From Sphaerisporangium krabiense (GTDB lineage: Bacteria; Actinomycetota; Actinomycetes; Streptosporangiales; Streptosporangiaceae): a DNA stretch of 64,000 bases. The translations under genes were made by a program, and so were the position numbers. The stretch covers positions 5,584,001-5,648,000 of the forward strand of contig NZ_JACHBR010000001.1 of assembly GCF_014200435.1 (NCBI RefSeq), read 5' to 3'. Positions 8,451-16,177 of the stretch are shown one piece after another (position 1 is the stretch's first letter; the number at the start of each line of letters is the position of its first letter). Below the pieces are notes generated by a model. The model saw only the letters and a program-made list of their open reading frames with translations. It had not been told where the DNA came from and ran no database searches.

Positions 8451-9365
8451 TCAGAGGTCGCGGGACCAGGTCTGGGTGGTGATCTCGTCGCCGTAGGCGT
8501 GCTCGCGGTGCTGTTCTTCCAGTTCGAAGCCTGCTCGCTGGTAGATGCGGCGCGCGGCGGCCAGCACCTCCACGGTCATGAGGACGATCCGCGTGTAGCC
8601 GGCGCGACGGGCGAAGGACAGGCACTCCTCGACCAGACGCGCCCCGATGCCCATGCCCCGGGTGGACGGCTCGACGAGCAGCAGCCGGAGCCGCGCCGTC
8701 CGGTCGTCCTCACGGACGCACAAGATGGACCCGGCGGGCTCGCCGTCGACCTCGGCGATCCAGCACGCCTCGCGTTTGGGGTCGTGGTCGCGGACGTATC
8801 GGGCGACGATGTCCGCGACACTCGCCTCGAAGGTCTCGTCCCAGCCGTACTCCTCGGCGTACAGCACGCCGTGGCGGTGGACGATCCAGCCCAGGTCGCC
8901 GGGGCGCGGCGGCCGGATCACGTACGGCTCGCGGCGCGGGCCGCCGCCGTCGAGGATGCGCCGGATCGCGGCCATGGAGGACGTCAGCCGCCGCCGTTCC
9001 TCCCCGGTGAGGGGGGTCAGCAGGTCCCGCACCTCCACGGCCGAGGCCGTGTCGAGCGCCGCCGCCACCTCCGCGCCGAGCGGGCCGAGGCGGACGACCT
9101 GTTTGCGGGCGTCGGCGGCCGAGCGGGCGCGGGTGACGAGCCCGCCGTCCTCGAAGCGGGCCAGCATCCTGCTCAGGTGGCCGGCGTCCAGGCCGAGCAG
9201 CCGCCGTAGCGTCCCCGTCTCCATCTCGTCGTGGGCGCGCAGCTCGAACAGCACCCTGGCCTCGGTCAGCGAGTAGTGCGTGTCGTGCATGCCGGCGCCG
9301 AGCACGCCGATGACGCGGGTGTAGAAGCGGTTGAACGCCCTGACCTCGGCGACGAGATCGTCCAT
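8451..9365 (-). CDS. MarR-type regulator fused to GNAT acetyltransferase
   Basis: 304 residues in two domains. Residues 1-140 form a MarR-like winged helix (SLTEARVLFEL, RLLGLDAGHLSRMLARFEDGGLV, DARKQVVRLG). Residues about 155-304 are a GNAT domain with the acetyl-CoA loop STRGMGIGARLV and a C-terminal YQRAGFEL. Fusions of this kind are known in actinobacteria; the acetylated substrate is unknown. GGAG lies nine bases before ATG 9365. A 16-bp perfect palindrome lies directly upstream and is the probable operator for self-control. Confidence 0.87.
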   Translation of the reverse strand: MDDLVAEVRAFNRFYTRVIGVLGAGMHDTHYSLTEARVLFELRAHDEMETGTLRRLLGLDAGHLSRMLARFEDGGLVTRARSAADARKQVVRLGPLGAEVAAALDTASAVEVRDLLTPLTGEERRRLTSSMAAIRRILDGGGPRREPYVIRPPRPGDLGWIVHRHGVLYAEEYGWDETFEASVADIVARYVRDHDPKREACWIAEVDGEPAGSILCVREDDRTARLRLLLVEPSTRGMGIGARLVEECLSFARRAGYTRIVLMTVEVLAAARRIYQRAGFELEEQHREHAYGDEITTQTWSRDL

Positions 9366-9377
9366 TCATTGCTCCAA

Positions 9378-9393
9378 TCAACGAATTCGTTGA
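9378..9393. promoter_or_regulatory. 16-bp perfect palindrome, probable MarR operator
   Basis: TCAACGAATTCGTTGA is its own reverse complement and contains the TTG-N8-CAA spacing typical of MarR sites. A second, partly overlapping palindrome (TTGACTTGGTCAA on the minus strand, 9391-9403) follows. Both lie 13-38 bases upstream of the MarR-GNAT start codon, in the promoter zone. Binding by that protein is inferred from position. Confidence 0.65.
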
Positions 9394-9535
9394 CCAAGTC
9401 AAACATAGGGTGATCGCGGCCGCCAGCCCCCCGTGGCCTGACGATCCGCCCGGACGCGGAGGAAATCCGTCAAGAGAGCGACGATCCGGCCGCGAAGGGT
9501 GATCAAGGACGGGCCGGGACGCTATCGTCGGTGCC

Positions 9536-10543
9536 ATGACTTCGGGGATCGCAGACGACGTGCTCTACATCGGCGGCTACACACCCGACACCGGAGGGTC
9601 CGGCACCGGGCTCACGGTCGTCCGGCGCGAGAACGGAGCCCTGACCGCGCTGGCGGAGGTGGCCGCGTCCGGCCCCTCCTTCCTGGCGCTCCACCCTCGC
9701 CTGCCCGTCCTTTACGCGGTGCTGGAGCGCGAGCAGGGCGGGGTCGCCGCCTACTCCGCCGACGCCCGGGGCCCGCGCCCGCTCGCCGACGGCACCAGCG
9801 GCGGGTCCTACCCCTGCCACCTGGCCGTGGACCCGACCGGCTCCTGGCTCGCGGTGGCCAACTACGGCGACGGCACCGTCGCGATCTACCACCTCGGCGA
9901 GAACGGGCTGTTCGACGGCCCGCCCCGGCTGTTCCCGCACCAGGGCCACGGGCCCGACCCCGCCCGGCAGGCCGAGCCGCACGCCCACCAGGCCACGTTC
10001 GGCCCCGGCCGCGTGCTGCACGTCACCGACCTCGGCACCGACGAGGTCCGGCGCGTCATCCTCGGCACGGAGCCCGAGCCGCACCCGGAGGGCCCCGCCC
10101 ACCTGCCGCCCGGCAGCGGCCCCCGGCACATGGTCCACCACGAGGGCCGCTGGTACGTCGTGGGCGAGCTGGACGGCATGATCACCGTCCTGGACGCCGA
10201 CTGGCGCGTGGCCGCCCGGGTGCCCGCCAGCGGCGCCTCCGGCCAGAACCACCCCTCCCACGTCGAGGTGTCCCCCGACGGCCGTCACCTCTACGTCGCC
10301 AACCGCGGCCCCGACACGATCGCGGTGTTCTCGCTCGACGGCGAGGCGCCGTCCCTGGTGGCCGAGTCCGGCGCGGGCGGCCTGTGGCCGCGCCACTTCG
10401 CCGTGGCCGGCGACCGCATGTACGTGGCCAACCAGCGTTCCGACTCCGTGGCCACGCTGGCGCTGCGCGACGGCGTCCCGGAGGTGACGGGCGAGGAGTT
10501 CAAGGTCGGCAGCCCGTCCAGCGTCCTGGTGGCGCGCGCCTGA
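9536..10543 (+). CDS. Lactonase family protein (7-bladed beta-propeller, 6-phosphogluconolactonase-like)
   Basis: 335 residues with the repeated propeller pattern of the YbhE/Pgl lactonase family: LYIGGYT at the N-terminus, LAVDPTGSWLAVANYG, HVEVSPDGRHLYVANRG and WPRHFAV. Family members hydrolyse 6-phosphogluconolactone or related sugar lactones, and several actinobacterial members have no assigned substrate. No signal peptide is seen, so it is probably cytosolic. It stands upstream of a phosphofructokinase, which suggests sugar metabolism, but 229 bases and a regulatory palindrome separate them. ATG 9536 is the first in-frame start and has no strong ribosome site. Confidence 0.8.
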   Translation: MTSGIADDVLYIGGYTPDTGGSGTGLTVVRRENGALTALAEVAASGPSFLALHPRLPVLYAVLEREQGGVAAYSADARGPRPLADGTSGGSYPCHLAVDPTGSWLAVANYGDGTVAIYHLGENGLFDGPPRLFPHQGHGPDPARQAEPHAHQATFGPGRVLHVTDLGTDEVRRVILGTEPEPHPEGPAHLPPGSGPRHMVHHEGRWYVVGELDGMITVLDADWRVAARVPASGASGQNHPSHVEVSPDGRHLYVANRGPDTIAVFSLDGEAPSLVAESGAGGLWPRHFAVAGDRMYVANQRSDSVATLALRDGVPEVTGEEFKVGSPSSVLVARA

Positions 10544-10603
10544 TCCGCCCCTCCCGCGGACCCGGGCGCGGACCGGCGTCCGAGTACGGTACGGTCTAAT
10601 CGC

Positions 10604-10617
10604 TTGGTCTAGACCAA
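10604..10617. promoter_or_regulatory. DasR-like (dre) palindrome upstream of phosphofructokinase
   Basis: TTGGTCTAGACCAA is a perfect 14-bp palindrome. Its core TGGTCTAGACCA equals the centre of the Streptomyces dre consensus bound by the GntR/HutC regulator DasR, which responds to glucosamine-6-phosphate. It lies 155 bases upstream of the phosphofructokinase start. The site is directly visible; binding by a DasR homologue is inferred, because no dasR gene lies in the window. Confidence 0.55.
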
Positions 10618-10772
10618 TGTGCGCGCCTGCGGCACAATGCCTTGCGGTGGCGGCCGCATCGGCGATGCTCGACGTCCCGGTGACCTGGCAGGACTCCGGC
10701 GGCGCCGACCTTTGCCGGTGACCGCGGAGAGCACCGTAGTCTGACTGTGAACCCCATCGGGAGGAACCCGCC

Positions 10773-11798
10773 ATGCGTATCGGAGTACTGACAGGGGGCG
10801 GCGACTGCCCCGGTCTCAACGCGGTCATCCGTGCCGTCGTCCGCAAGGGCGTGGGCGTCTACGGCCACGAGTTCGTCGGCTTCCGCGACGGCTGGCGCGG
10901 CCCGCTCGAGGGCGACACGATGCCCCTGGAGATCCAGAGCGTGCGCGGCATCCTCCCGCGCGGCGGCACGATCCTCGGCTCCTCGCGCACCAACCCCATC
11001 AAGATCGAAGGCGGCGTCGACCGCATCAAGGCCAACCTCGCCTCCGGCGGGGTGGACGCCCTCATCGCCATCGGCGGGGAGGACACGCTCGGCGTCGCCA
11101 AGCAGCTCTACGACCGGGGCGTCAACGTCGTCGGCGTGCCGAAGACGATCGACAACGACCTCAACGCCACCGACTACACCTTCGGCTTCGACACCGCGGT
11201 CAACATCGCCATGGAGGCCATCGACCGCCTGCACACGACGGCCGAGTCCCACCACCGCGCGCTGATCTGCGAGGTCATGGGCCGCCACGCGGGCTGGATC
11301 GCCCTGCACGCGGGCATGGCGGCCGGGGCCAACGTCATCCTCATCCCCGAGAAGCCGTTCGACATCGACAAGGTGTGCGAGTACGTCGAGAGCCGCTTCA
11401 AGATCAGGTACTCGCCGATCATCGTGGTCGCCGAGGGCGCCCACCCGATCGAGGGCCAGCTCGCCCTCCAGGCCGGCGAGCTCGACGCCTTCGGCCACGT
11501 CCGCCTCGGCGGCATCGGCGAGGTCCTCGCCCGCGAGATCGAGAAGCGCACCGGCAAGGAGGCCCGCACCACGGTCCTCGGCCACGTGCAGCGCGGCGGC
11601 ACCCCGAGCGCCTACGACCGCGTGCTCGCCACCCGCTTCGGCCTGCAGGCCATCGACGCCGTCAACGACGGCGACTTCGGCAAGATGGTCGCGCTGCGCG
11701 GCACCGACATCGTCCGCGTCGGGCTGGACGCGGCGACCTCCGAGCTCAAGACCGTCCCGGTGTCCCGGTACGAGGAGGCCGAGGTCTTCTTCGGCTGA
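10773..11798 (+). CDS. pfkA: 6-phosphofructokinase, probably PPi-dependent
   Basis: 341 residues, PfkA family. GGGDCPGLN (8-16) binds the phosphoryl donor, TIDND (125-129) holds the catalytic Asp, and MGRHAGWIA binds fructose-6-phosphate. In E. coli numbering, which matches this protein exactly, residue 104 is Asp (GGEDTLG) and residue 124 is Lys (PKTIDND). Asp104/Lys124 is the combination associated with pyrophosphate-using enzymes such as that of Amycolatopsis methanolica; ATP enzymes have Gly104. It would run reversible glycolytic phosphorylation without allosteric control. GGGAGG lies upstream of ATG 10773. Donor specificity is a prediction. Confidence 0.92.
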   Translation: MRIGVLTGGGDCPGLNAVIRAVVRKGVGVYGHEFVGFRDGWRGPLEGDTMPLEIQSVRGILPRGGTILGSSRTNPIKIEGGVDRIKANLASGGVDALIAIGGEDTLGVAKQLYDRGVNVVGVPKTIDNDLNATDYTFGFDTAVNIAMEAIDRLHTTAESHHRALICEVMGRHAGWIALHAGMAAGANVILIPEKPFDIDKVCEYVESRFKIRYSPIIVVAEGAHPIEGQLALQAGELDAFGHVRLGGIGEVLAREIEKRTGKEARTTVLGHVQRGGTPSAYDRVLATRFGLQAIDAVNDGDFGKMVALRGTDIVRVGLDAATSELKTVPVSRYEEAEVFFG

Positions 11799-11825
11799 CG
11801 GGCCCCGCCACGCGCTCCCGCCGTC

Positions 11826-11855
11826 GCCCCCGGCCGCTTCCCGGCGCCCGGGGGC
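11826..11855 (+). terminator. GC-rich hairpin downstream of phosphofructokinase
   Basis: GCCCCCGG and CCGGGGGC form a perfect 8-bp stem around a 14-base loop, 28 bases after the stop codon. No U-tract follows, as is usual for actinobacterial intrinsic terminators. It separates pfkA from thiI. Confidence 0.4.
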
Positions 11856-12067
11856 CAGGGCCGTCCGGCGGCCGGCGTGAAGCAGGGGAGAGGGCGGGCG
11901 GCGGCGCCCGCGTGGGCGGTCTGTCACCTTCCGGTGAGGCGGCCGGGTGCCGTCCGGCGGTCCGGCAGGTGGCCATCCGGGATAAATTGAGTGGTGCCCG
12001 CAGGCCGGAACGGTCCGCCGTCCCGGCGCGCGTCCGGCCTGACCCTCACGCCCCGAAAGGCAAGTCC

Positions 12068-13288
12068 ATGTCCGTCGTGCCCCCCTCAGCGCTGGGCGAG
12101 CCCTGTGTCCTGCTCAAGCTGGGCGAGGTCGTCCTCAAGGGCAGGAACCGCGAGCTGTTCGAGCGTCGCCTCCAGGCCAACATCAAGTCGGCGCTGAAGG
12201 ACTCCGGGCTCCGCGTGGACCTGCGCCAGCGGCACGGCGTCATCGCGATCCTGCTGCCCGAGGGCACGAGCGTGGACGTCGCCGACGCCGTCGCCGCGCG
12301 CCTCACCGACGTCATCGGCCTGGTGTGGATCCACCGCGCCTGGCGCGTCGCCAAGGACCCCGACGCCGTCACCGCCGCCGCGCTCGAACTCGTCGCCGGC
12401 CGCACCGAGGTGATCGAGCGGCGCGCCACCTTCGCCGTGCGCTCCCGCCGCCGCGACAAGCGCTTCCCCTTGCGTTCCAACGAGCTCGACCGCCTGGTCG
12501 GCGGCGAGATCAACGACAAGTACGGCCTGCCGGTCCGGCTGAAGAACCCCGAGCTGACCGTGCACATCGAGGTCGACAGGGACGAGGTCTTCGTCTTCAC
12601 CGACGGCATGCCCGGCCACGGCGGCCTGCCGGTGGGCATCAGCGGGCGCGGCCTCGTGCTGATGTCCGGCGGCATCGACTCGCCCGTGGCGGCCTATCGC
12701 ATGATGCGGCGCGGCCTCGATCTGGACTTCCTGCACTTCTCCGGCATTCCCTTCACCACCTCCGAGTCGATCTACAAGGCGTACGCGCTGGTGCGGGCGC
12801 TCGGGAAGTTCCACGGGAAGGCGCGGCTGTTCGTGGTGCCGTTCGGCAAGGCCCAGCAGTCCCTGCGCAGCTCCGGCGCCGACCGGCTGCAGGTCGTCGC
12901 CCAGCGCCGCCTGATGCTCAAGACCGCAGAGGAGGTCGCCCACCGGCTGCGGCGCAACGTGCTGGTCACCGGCGACTCGCTCGGCCAGGTCTCCTCCCAG
13001 ACCCTGCAGAACCTCACCGCGCTGGACGACGCGGTGGCGATGCCGATCCTGCGCCCGCTCATCGGCATGGACAAGACCGAGATCATGGCGGAGGCCCGCC
13101 GCATCGGCACCCTGGCCATCTCCGAGCTCCCCGACGAGGACTGCTGCACGCTCCTGGCCCCCCGCCGCGCCGAGACCCGCGCCAAGATCGCCGACCTGCG
13201 CCAGATCGAGAAGCGCCTGGACGCCGAGGAACTCGCCGTCCAGCTCGCCGCCTCCATCCAGGAGTACAAACTCGACGACCCACGCTGA
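12068..13288 (+). CDS. thiI: tRNA 4-thiouridine synthetase ThiI
   Basis: 406 residues. An N-terminal ferredoxin-like/THUMP region (about 1-180, with LKGRNRELFERRL) binds tRNA. The PP-loop SGGIDS (200-205) adenylates U8 for sulfur transfer. The C-terminal DEDCCTLL carries the conserved Cys. The rhodanese domain of E. coli ThiI is absent, as in Gram-positive enzymes, so a separate sulfur donor is needed, and a role in thiazole synthesis is uncertain. A TAAATT -10-like box lies about 80 bases upstream of ATG 12068. Stands alone, between pfkA and a convergent ArsR gene. Confidence 0.93.
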   Translation: MSVVPPSALGEPCVLLKLGEVVLKGRNRELFERRLQANIKSALKDSGLRVDLRQRHGVIAILLPEGTSVDVADAVAARLTDVIGLVWIHRAWRVAKDPDAVTAAALELVAGRTEVIERRATFAVRSRRRDKRFPLRSNELDRLVGGEINDKYGLPVRLKNPELTVHIEVDRDEVFVFTDGMPGHGGLPVGISGRGLVLMSGGIDSPVAAYRMMRRGLDLDFLHFSGIPFTTSESIYKAYALVRALGKFHGKARLFVVPFGKAQQSLRSSGADRLQVVAQRRLMLKTAEEVAHRLRRNVLVTGDSLGQVSSQTLQNLTALDDAVAMPILRPLIGMDKTEIMAEARRIGTLAISELPDEDCCTLLAPRRAETRAKIADLRQIEKRLDAEELAVQLAASIQEYKLDDPR

Positions 13289-13330
13289 CCGCCGGGGTCG
13301 GCGCGGGACCGGTTCGCGCCTAGAGCGTGC

Positions 13331-13648
13331 TCACTCACCACTGCTTTCCGCCACGCGGTCGAGAACGATGTCCAGGAGGCCGGGGAAGCGGGATTCCAGT
13401 TCGGCGCGGCGCAGGGTGAGGTAGAGCTTGCGGCCCGCGCGGCGCTGGTGGATCACGCCGCTCTCGCGCAGGATTCGCCAGTGGCTGGTCATGCTCGACT
13501 TGGGCACGTCGGGCGAGATCTCGCCGCAGAACCTCTCTTCGCCGGAGGCCAGGGCCCGCGCGATGTCCAGCCGGATCGGGTGCCCCAGCGCGGCCAGCAC
13601 ATCGACCAGCTCGATCTTCTCGATGTCGGGATGGTGCAGTTCGGCCAT
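13331..13648 (-). CDS. ArsR/SmtB-family transcriptional regulator
   Basis: 105 residues. It is a winged helix with LAALGHPIRLDIARALASGEE (helices 1-2), the recognition region PKSSMTSHWRILRESGVI and a beta-hairpin RRAGRKLYLTLRR. None of the Cys/His metal-site sets of classical ArsR/SmtB proteins is apparent, so it probably senses a small molecule or works constitutively. ATG 13648 is chosen; a longer frame to 13720 would run through the promoter repeats. It is divergent from an alpha/beta hydrolase, with three inverted repeats between, which suggests that it represses both. Confidence 0.88.
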   Translation of the reverse strand: MAELHHPDIEKIELVDVLAALGHPIRLDIARALASGEERFCGEISPDVPKSSMTSHWRILRESGVIHQRRAGRKLYLTLRRAELESRFPGLLDIVLDRVAESSGE

Positions 13649-13654
13649 GCGTCC

Positions 13655-13752
13655 ACTGTACGGGATTTTCGTACAGTTTCGTCCTTTGGCTTGACATTCC
13701 TCATCTGACAGTACGAACATCTCGTACCGTCAATCGTACGTGATCCACGTAC
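13655..13752. promoter_or_regulatory. Triple GTAC-centred inverted repeats between ArsR and hydrolase genes
   Basis: Three sites share a CGTAC core. Site 1 is ACTGTACG-N7-CGTACAGT (13655-13677). Site 2 is GTACGA-N5-TCGTAC (13711-13727). Site 3 is GTACGTG-N3-CACGTAC (13736-13752). A TTGACA -35 hexamer at 13691-13696 points toward the hydrolase, and site 2 overlaps the expected -10. The layout suits repression of both divergent genes by the ArsR protein. Confidence 0.65.
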
Positions 13753-13773
13753 AGTCAAGCCATAAGGAGCGCC

Positions 13774-14733
13774 ATGGCCATGTCGCCCGACGACGCCCTG
13801 CACGACACCGCGCTCGCGGCGTCGCTGGAAGGGAACTTCTCCAGCCGTCACGCCGAGGTGAACGGAGTGCGCCTGCACTACGTCGAGGGCGGGGCCGGTG
13901 AGCCGCTGCTCCTGCTCGGCGGATGGCCACAGACCTGGTGGCAGTGGAACAAGGTCATGCCCGCACTGGCCCGCCGCCACCGGGTGATCGCCGTGGACCT
14001 GCGCGGCATGGGAGGCTCCGGCAAGCCCGCCGGCGGCTACGACAAGAAGACCATGGCGGCCGACGTCCACGCGCTCGTCCGCCACCTGGGCCTGTCGGCG
14101 GTCAGCATCGCCGGACACGACATCGGCGCCATGGTCGCCTACGCCTTCGCGGCCAACCATCCCGAGGCGACCACGAAGATCGCGCTGTTGGACGTCCCCC
14201 ACCCCGACAGGACGTGGTCCGTGTTCGGCCTGCTGCCCGAGCCCGACCAGCACCTCGACTCGGTCATCGAGGCCGGTGCCCGCTCCTACCTGTGGTGGTT
14301 CGCCTTCAACCAGGTCCGTGGCCTGCCCGAGCGCCTGCTGGAAGGCCGCAGCCGGCTGCTGGTCGACTGGCTGTTCGACCGTCAGGCCAAGGACCCGGCC
14401 TCCATCGACGAGCGATCCCGGCGGGTGTACGCCCACGCCTACTCCACCGCCGACGCCGTACGCGCGGGCAACGGCTGGTACCAGACCTTCACCCGCGACA
14501 TCGACGACGAGCAGACCTACGGGCGGGTGAGCGCACCGGTCCTCGCCCTCGGCGGGGACGAGAGCAACTACGTCCACCTGCGCGAACTCATGCCGTCCAA
14601 GGGTACGGACGTCCAGGTGGCCGAGGTCGCCGACTGCGGCCACTACATCCCCGAGGAACAACCCCAGGCCGTCATCGACGCCCTGACCGCCTTCCTCGGC
14701 CGACCGCGCCATCCCCTTCCCGTGAGCCCTTGA
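13774..14733 (+). CDS. Alpha/beta hydrolase, epoxide hydrolase/haloalkane dehalogenase-like
   Basis: 319 residues with the alpha/beta hydrolase fold. The nucleophile elbow GHDIG places Asp116 as nucleophile, as in epoxide hydrolases and dehalogenases rather than the Ser of esterases. The catalytic His is in DCGHYIPEE near residue 294. The oxyanion motif, normally HGWP, reads GGWPQTWWQW here. AAGGAG lies seven bases before ATG 13774. The gene is controlled by the CGTAC repeats upstream and probably by the divergent ArsR regulator, suggesting induction by a xenobiotic or a reactive small molecule. The substrate is unknown. Confidence 0.87.
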   Translation: MAMSPDDALHDTALAASLEGNFSSRHAEVNGVRLHYVEGGAGEPLLLLGGWPQTWWQWNKVMPALARRHRVIAVDLRGMGGSGKPAGGYDKKTMAADVHALVRHLGLSAVSIAGHDIGAMVAYAFAANHPEATTKIALLDVPHPDRTWSVFGLLPEPDQHLDSVIEAGARSYLWWFAFNQVRGLPERLLEGRSRLLVDWLFDRQAKDPASIDERSRRVYAHAYSTADAVRAGNGWYQTFTRDIDDEQTYGRVSAPVLALGGDESNYVHLRELMPSKGTDVQVAEVADCGHYIPEEQPQAVIDALTAFLGRPRHPLPVSP

Positions 14734-14798
14734 CGCGGTCGCGGTGACTCCGCCAAGGGCCCGCGGGCCGGGCTCGGATCCTTACCCTCCGGCCGCTC

Positions 14799-15839
14799 TC
14801 AGGCGACCGGTGTCAGGTCCGCGGTGGCGGGGAGGCGGTTCATCAGGGGAGCGAAGGTGTCGATCACCGTGGACAGTTCTTCCAGGTCCTCCCGGACCAG
14901 CGCCTGGGGGCCGTCGCAGAGGGCGCGCTCGGGGTGGGGGTGCACGTCGATGATCACGCCGTCGGCGCCGGCGGCGATGGCCGCGCGGCTGAGCGGCATC
15001 ACCAGGTCGCGGCGCCCGCCGGAGTGGGAGGGGTCCACGATGACGGGCAGGTGGGACAGGCGCTGGGCCACGGGGACGGCCGAGACGTCCAGGGTGTTGC
15101 GGGTGGCGGTCTCGAACGTGCGGATGCCGCGCTCGCAGAGCACGATGTCGAGGTTGCCGCGCTGGGCGATGTACTCGGCGGCCATGAGCCACTCCTCGAT
15201 GGTGGCGCTCATGCCCCGCTTGAGCATGACGGGCCTGCCCGCCGCGCCCACCGCCTGCAGCAGCCCGAAGTTCTGGGCGTTGCGGGTGCCGACCTGCAGC
15301 ATGTCGGCGTAGGAGGCGACCAGCTCGACGTCGTGGGCGTCCACGACCTCGGTGACGATCGGCAGCCCGGTCTCGGCGCGCACGTCGGCGAGGATCCGCA
15401 GCCCGGCCTCGCCGAGCCCCTGGAAGGCGTACGGGGAGGTGCGCGGCTTGTAGGCGCCGCCGCGCAGCAGGCCCGCCCCGGCCGCCCGCGCCATCAGGGC
15501 CGCCTCCAGCGTCTGCTCGGGGGTCTCCACCGCGCACGGCCCGGCGATCAGCGTGAGCGTCCCGGGGCCGATCGGGACGCCGCCCACGCGCACGGTCGAG
15601 CGTTCGGGGTGGTTCTCCCTGCTCACGAGCTTGTAGGGCGTGCTGATGCGCACCACGTCGGCGACGCCGGGCATGCTCTTGAGGTTGAGCGTGGCGAAGC
15701 GGGTGACGTCCCCGACCAGCCCGATGATCGTGCGGCTGACGCCGCGGCTGACGAACGCCTCGCCGCCCGCCGCGGCGATCAGCGTGACGATGCCGTCGGC
15801 GTCCTGCCGGGTGGCGCCGGGACTCATGACGATGACCAT
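14799..15839 (-). CDS. aroF: 3-deoxy-7-phosphoheptulonate synthase (DAHP synthase)
   Basis: 346 residues. An N-terminal ferredoxin-like regulatory domain (about 1-70) precedes the type I-beta TIM barrel, with IAGPCAVE, RGGAYKPRTSPYAFQG, QVGTRNAQNF, LKRGMSATIEEW and VDPSHSGGRRD. It condenses PEP and erythrose-4-phosphate, the first step of aromatic amino acid synthesis. This class is usually controlled by an attached or partner regulatory domain; here the short N-terminal domain may serve. The gene lies behind a leader peptide rich in Tyr, Phe and Trp and a strong hairpin, so expression is probably set by aromatic amino acid supply. Confidence 0.95.
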   Translation of the reverse strand: MVIVMSPGATRQDADGIVTLIAAAGGEAFVSRGVSRTIIGLVGDVTRFATLNLKSMPGVADVVRISTPYKLVSRENHPERSTVRVGGVPIGPGTLTLIAGPCAVETPEQTLEAALMARAAGAGLLRGGAYKPRTSPYAFQGLGEAGLRILADVRAETGLPIVTEVVDAHDVELVASYADMLQVGTRNAQNFGLLQAVGAAGRPVMLKRGMSATIEEWLMAAEYIAQRGNLDIVLCERGIRTFETATRNTLDVSAVPVAQRLSHLPVIVDPSHSGGRRDLVMPLSRAAIAAGADGVIIDVHPHPERALCDGPQALVREDLEELSTVIDTFAPLMNRLPATADLTPVA

Positions 15840-15935
15840 GGTGGATGCCCTTTCTGGGTGATCCGCTCTTGTCGTGGACCGTGCTCTGTGCTGATCGCCT
15901 GGACCGCCGTGCCGCCGTTCATGGTCCCGGAAACG

Positions 15936-15970
15936 CGAAGGCCCCGGGTCCGACGGACCCGGGGCCTTCG
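15936..15970 (-). terminator. Attenuator-type hairpin in aroF leader
   Basis: CGAAGGCCCCGGGTC and GACCCGGGGCCTTCG form a perfect 15-bp stem with a five-base loop. Reading toward aroF, it begins 12 bases after the leader-peptide stop and is followed by CGTTT. It ends 96 bases before the aroF start. Position between a short aromatic peptide frame and a biosynthetic gene suits a transcription attenuator. No alternative antiterminator pairing was worked out. Confidence 0.65.
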
Positions 15971-15982
15971 ATCACGTTTGCC

Positions 15983-16057
15983 TCAGCGCAGCGTCTGAGG
16001 GCGAACGGCCACCTCCCAGGGTCCGTCGCCATACCAAAACTCATACACGCTACGCAT
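15983..16057 (-). CDS. aroF leader peptide (24 aa, aromatic-rich)
   Basis: ATG 16057 opens a 24-codon frame ending at TGA 15983-15985. It contains the run VYEFWYGDGPW: two Tyr, one Phe and two Trp in 11 residues, in a genome where these are scarce. A TAGACT -10-like box (16066-16071) ends eight bases before the ATG and no ribosome site is present, so the leader is probably read from a leaderless transcript. The attenuator-type hairpin follows. Ribosome stalling at Tyr, Phe or Trp codons would then report supply to aroF. The role is inferred; the composition is directly visible. Confidence 0.7.
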   Translation of the reverse strand: MRSVYEFWYGDGPWEVAVRPQTLR

Positions 16058-16177
16058 CGCCGGAAAGTCTAACGCATCCGCGCGGACGGATCGGCGGCCC
16101 GGCCCCGCACGGGGGCGGAGTCCGTCAAGTGGGGTGCCGATGACCCGCCGTCACCACCGCGATGGCAGGATTGCTGC

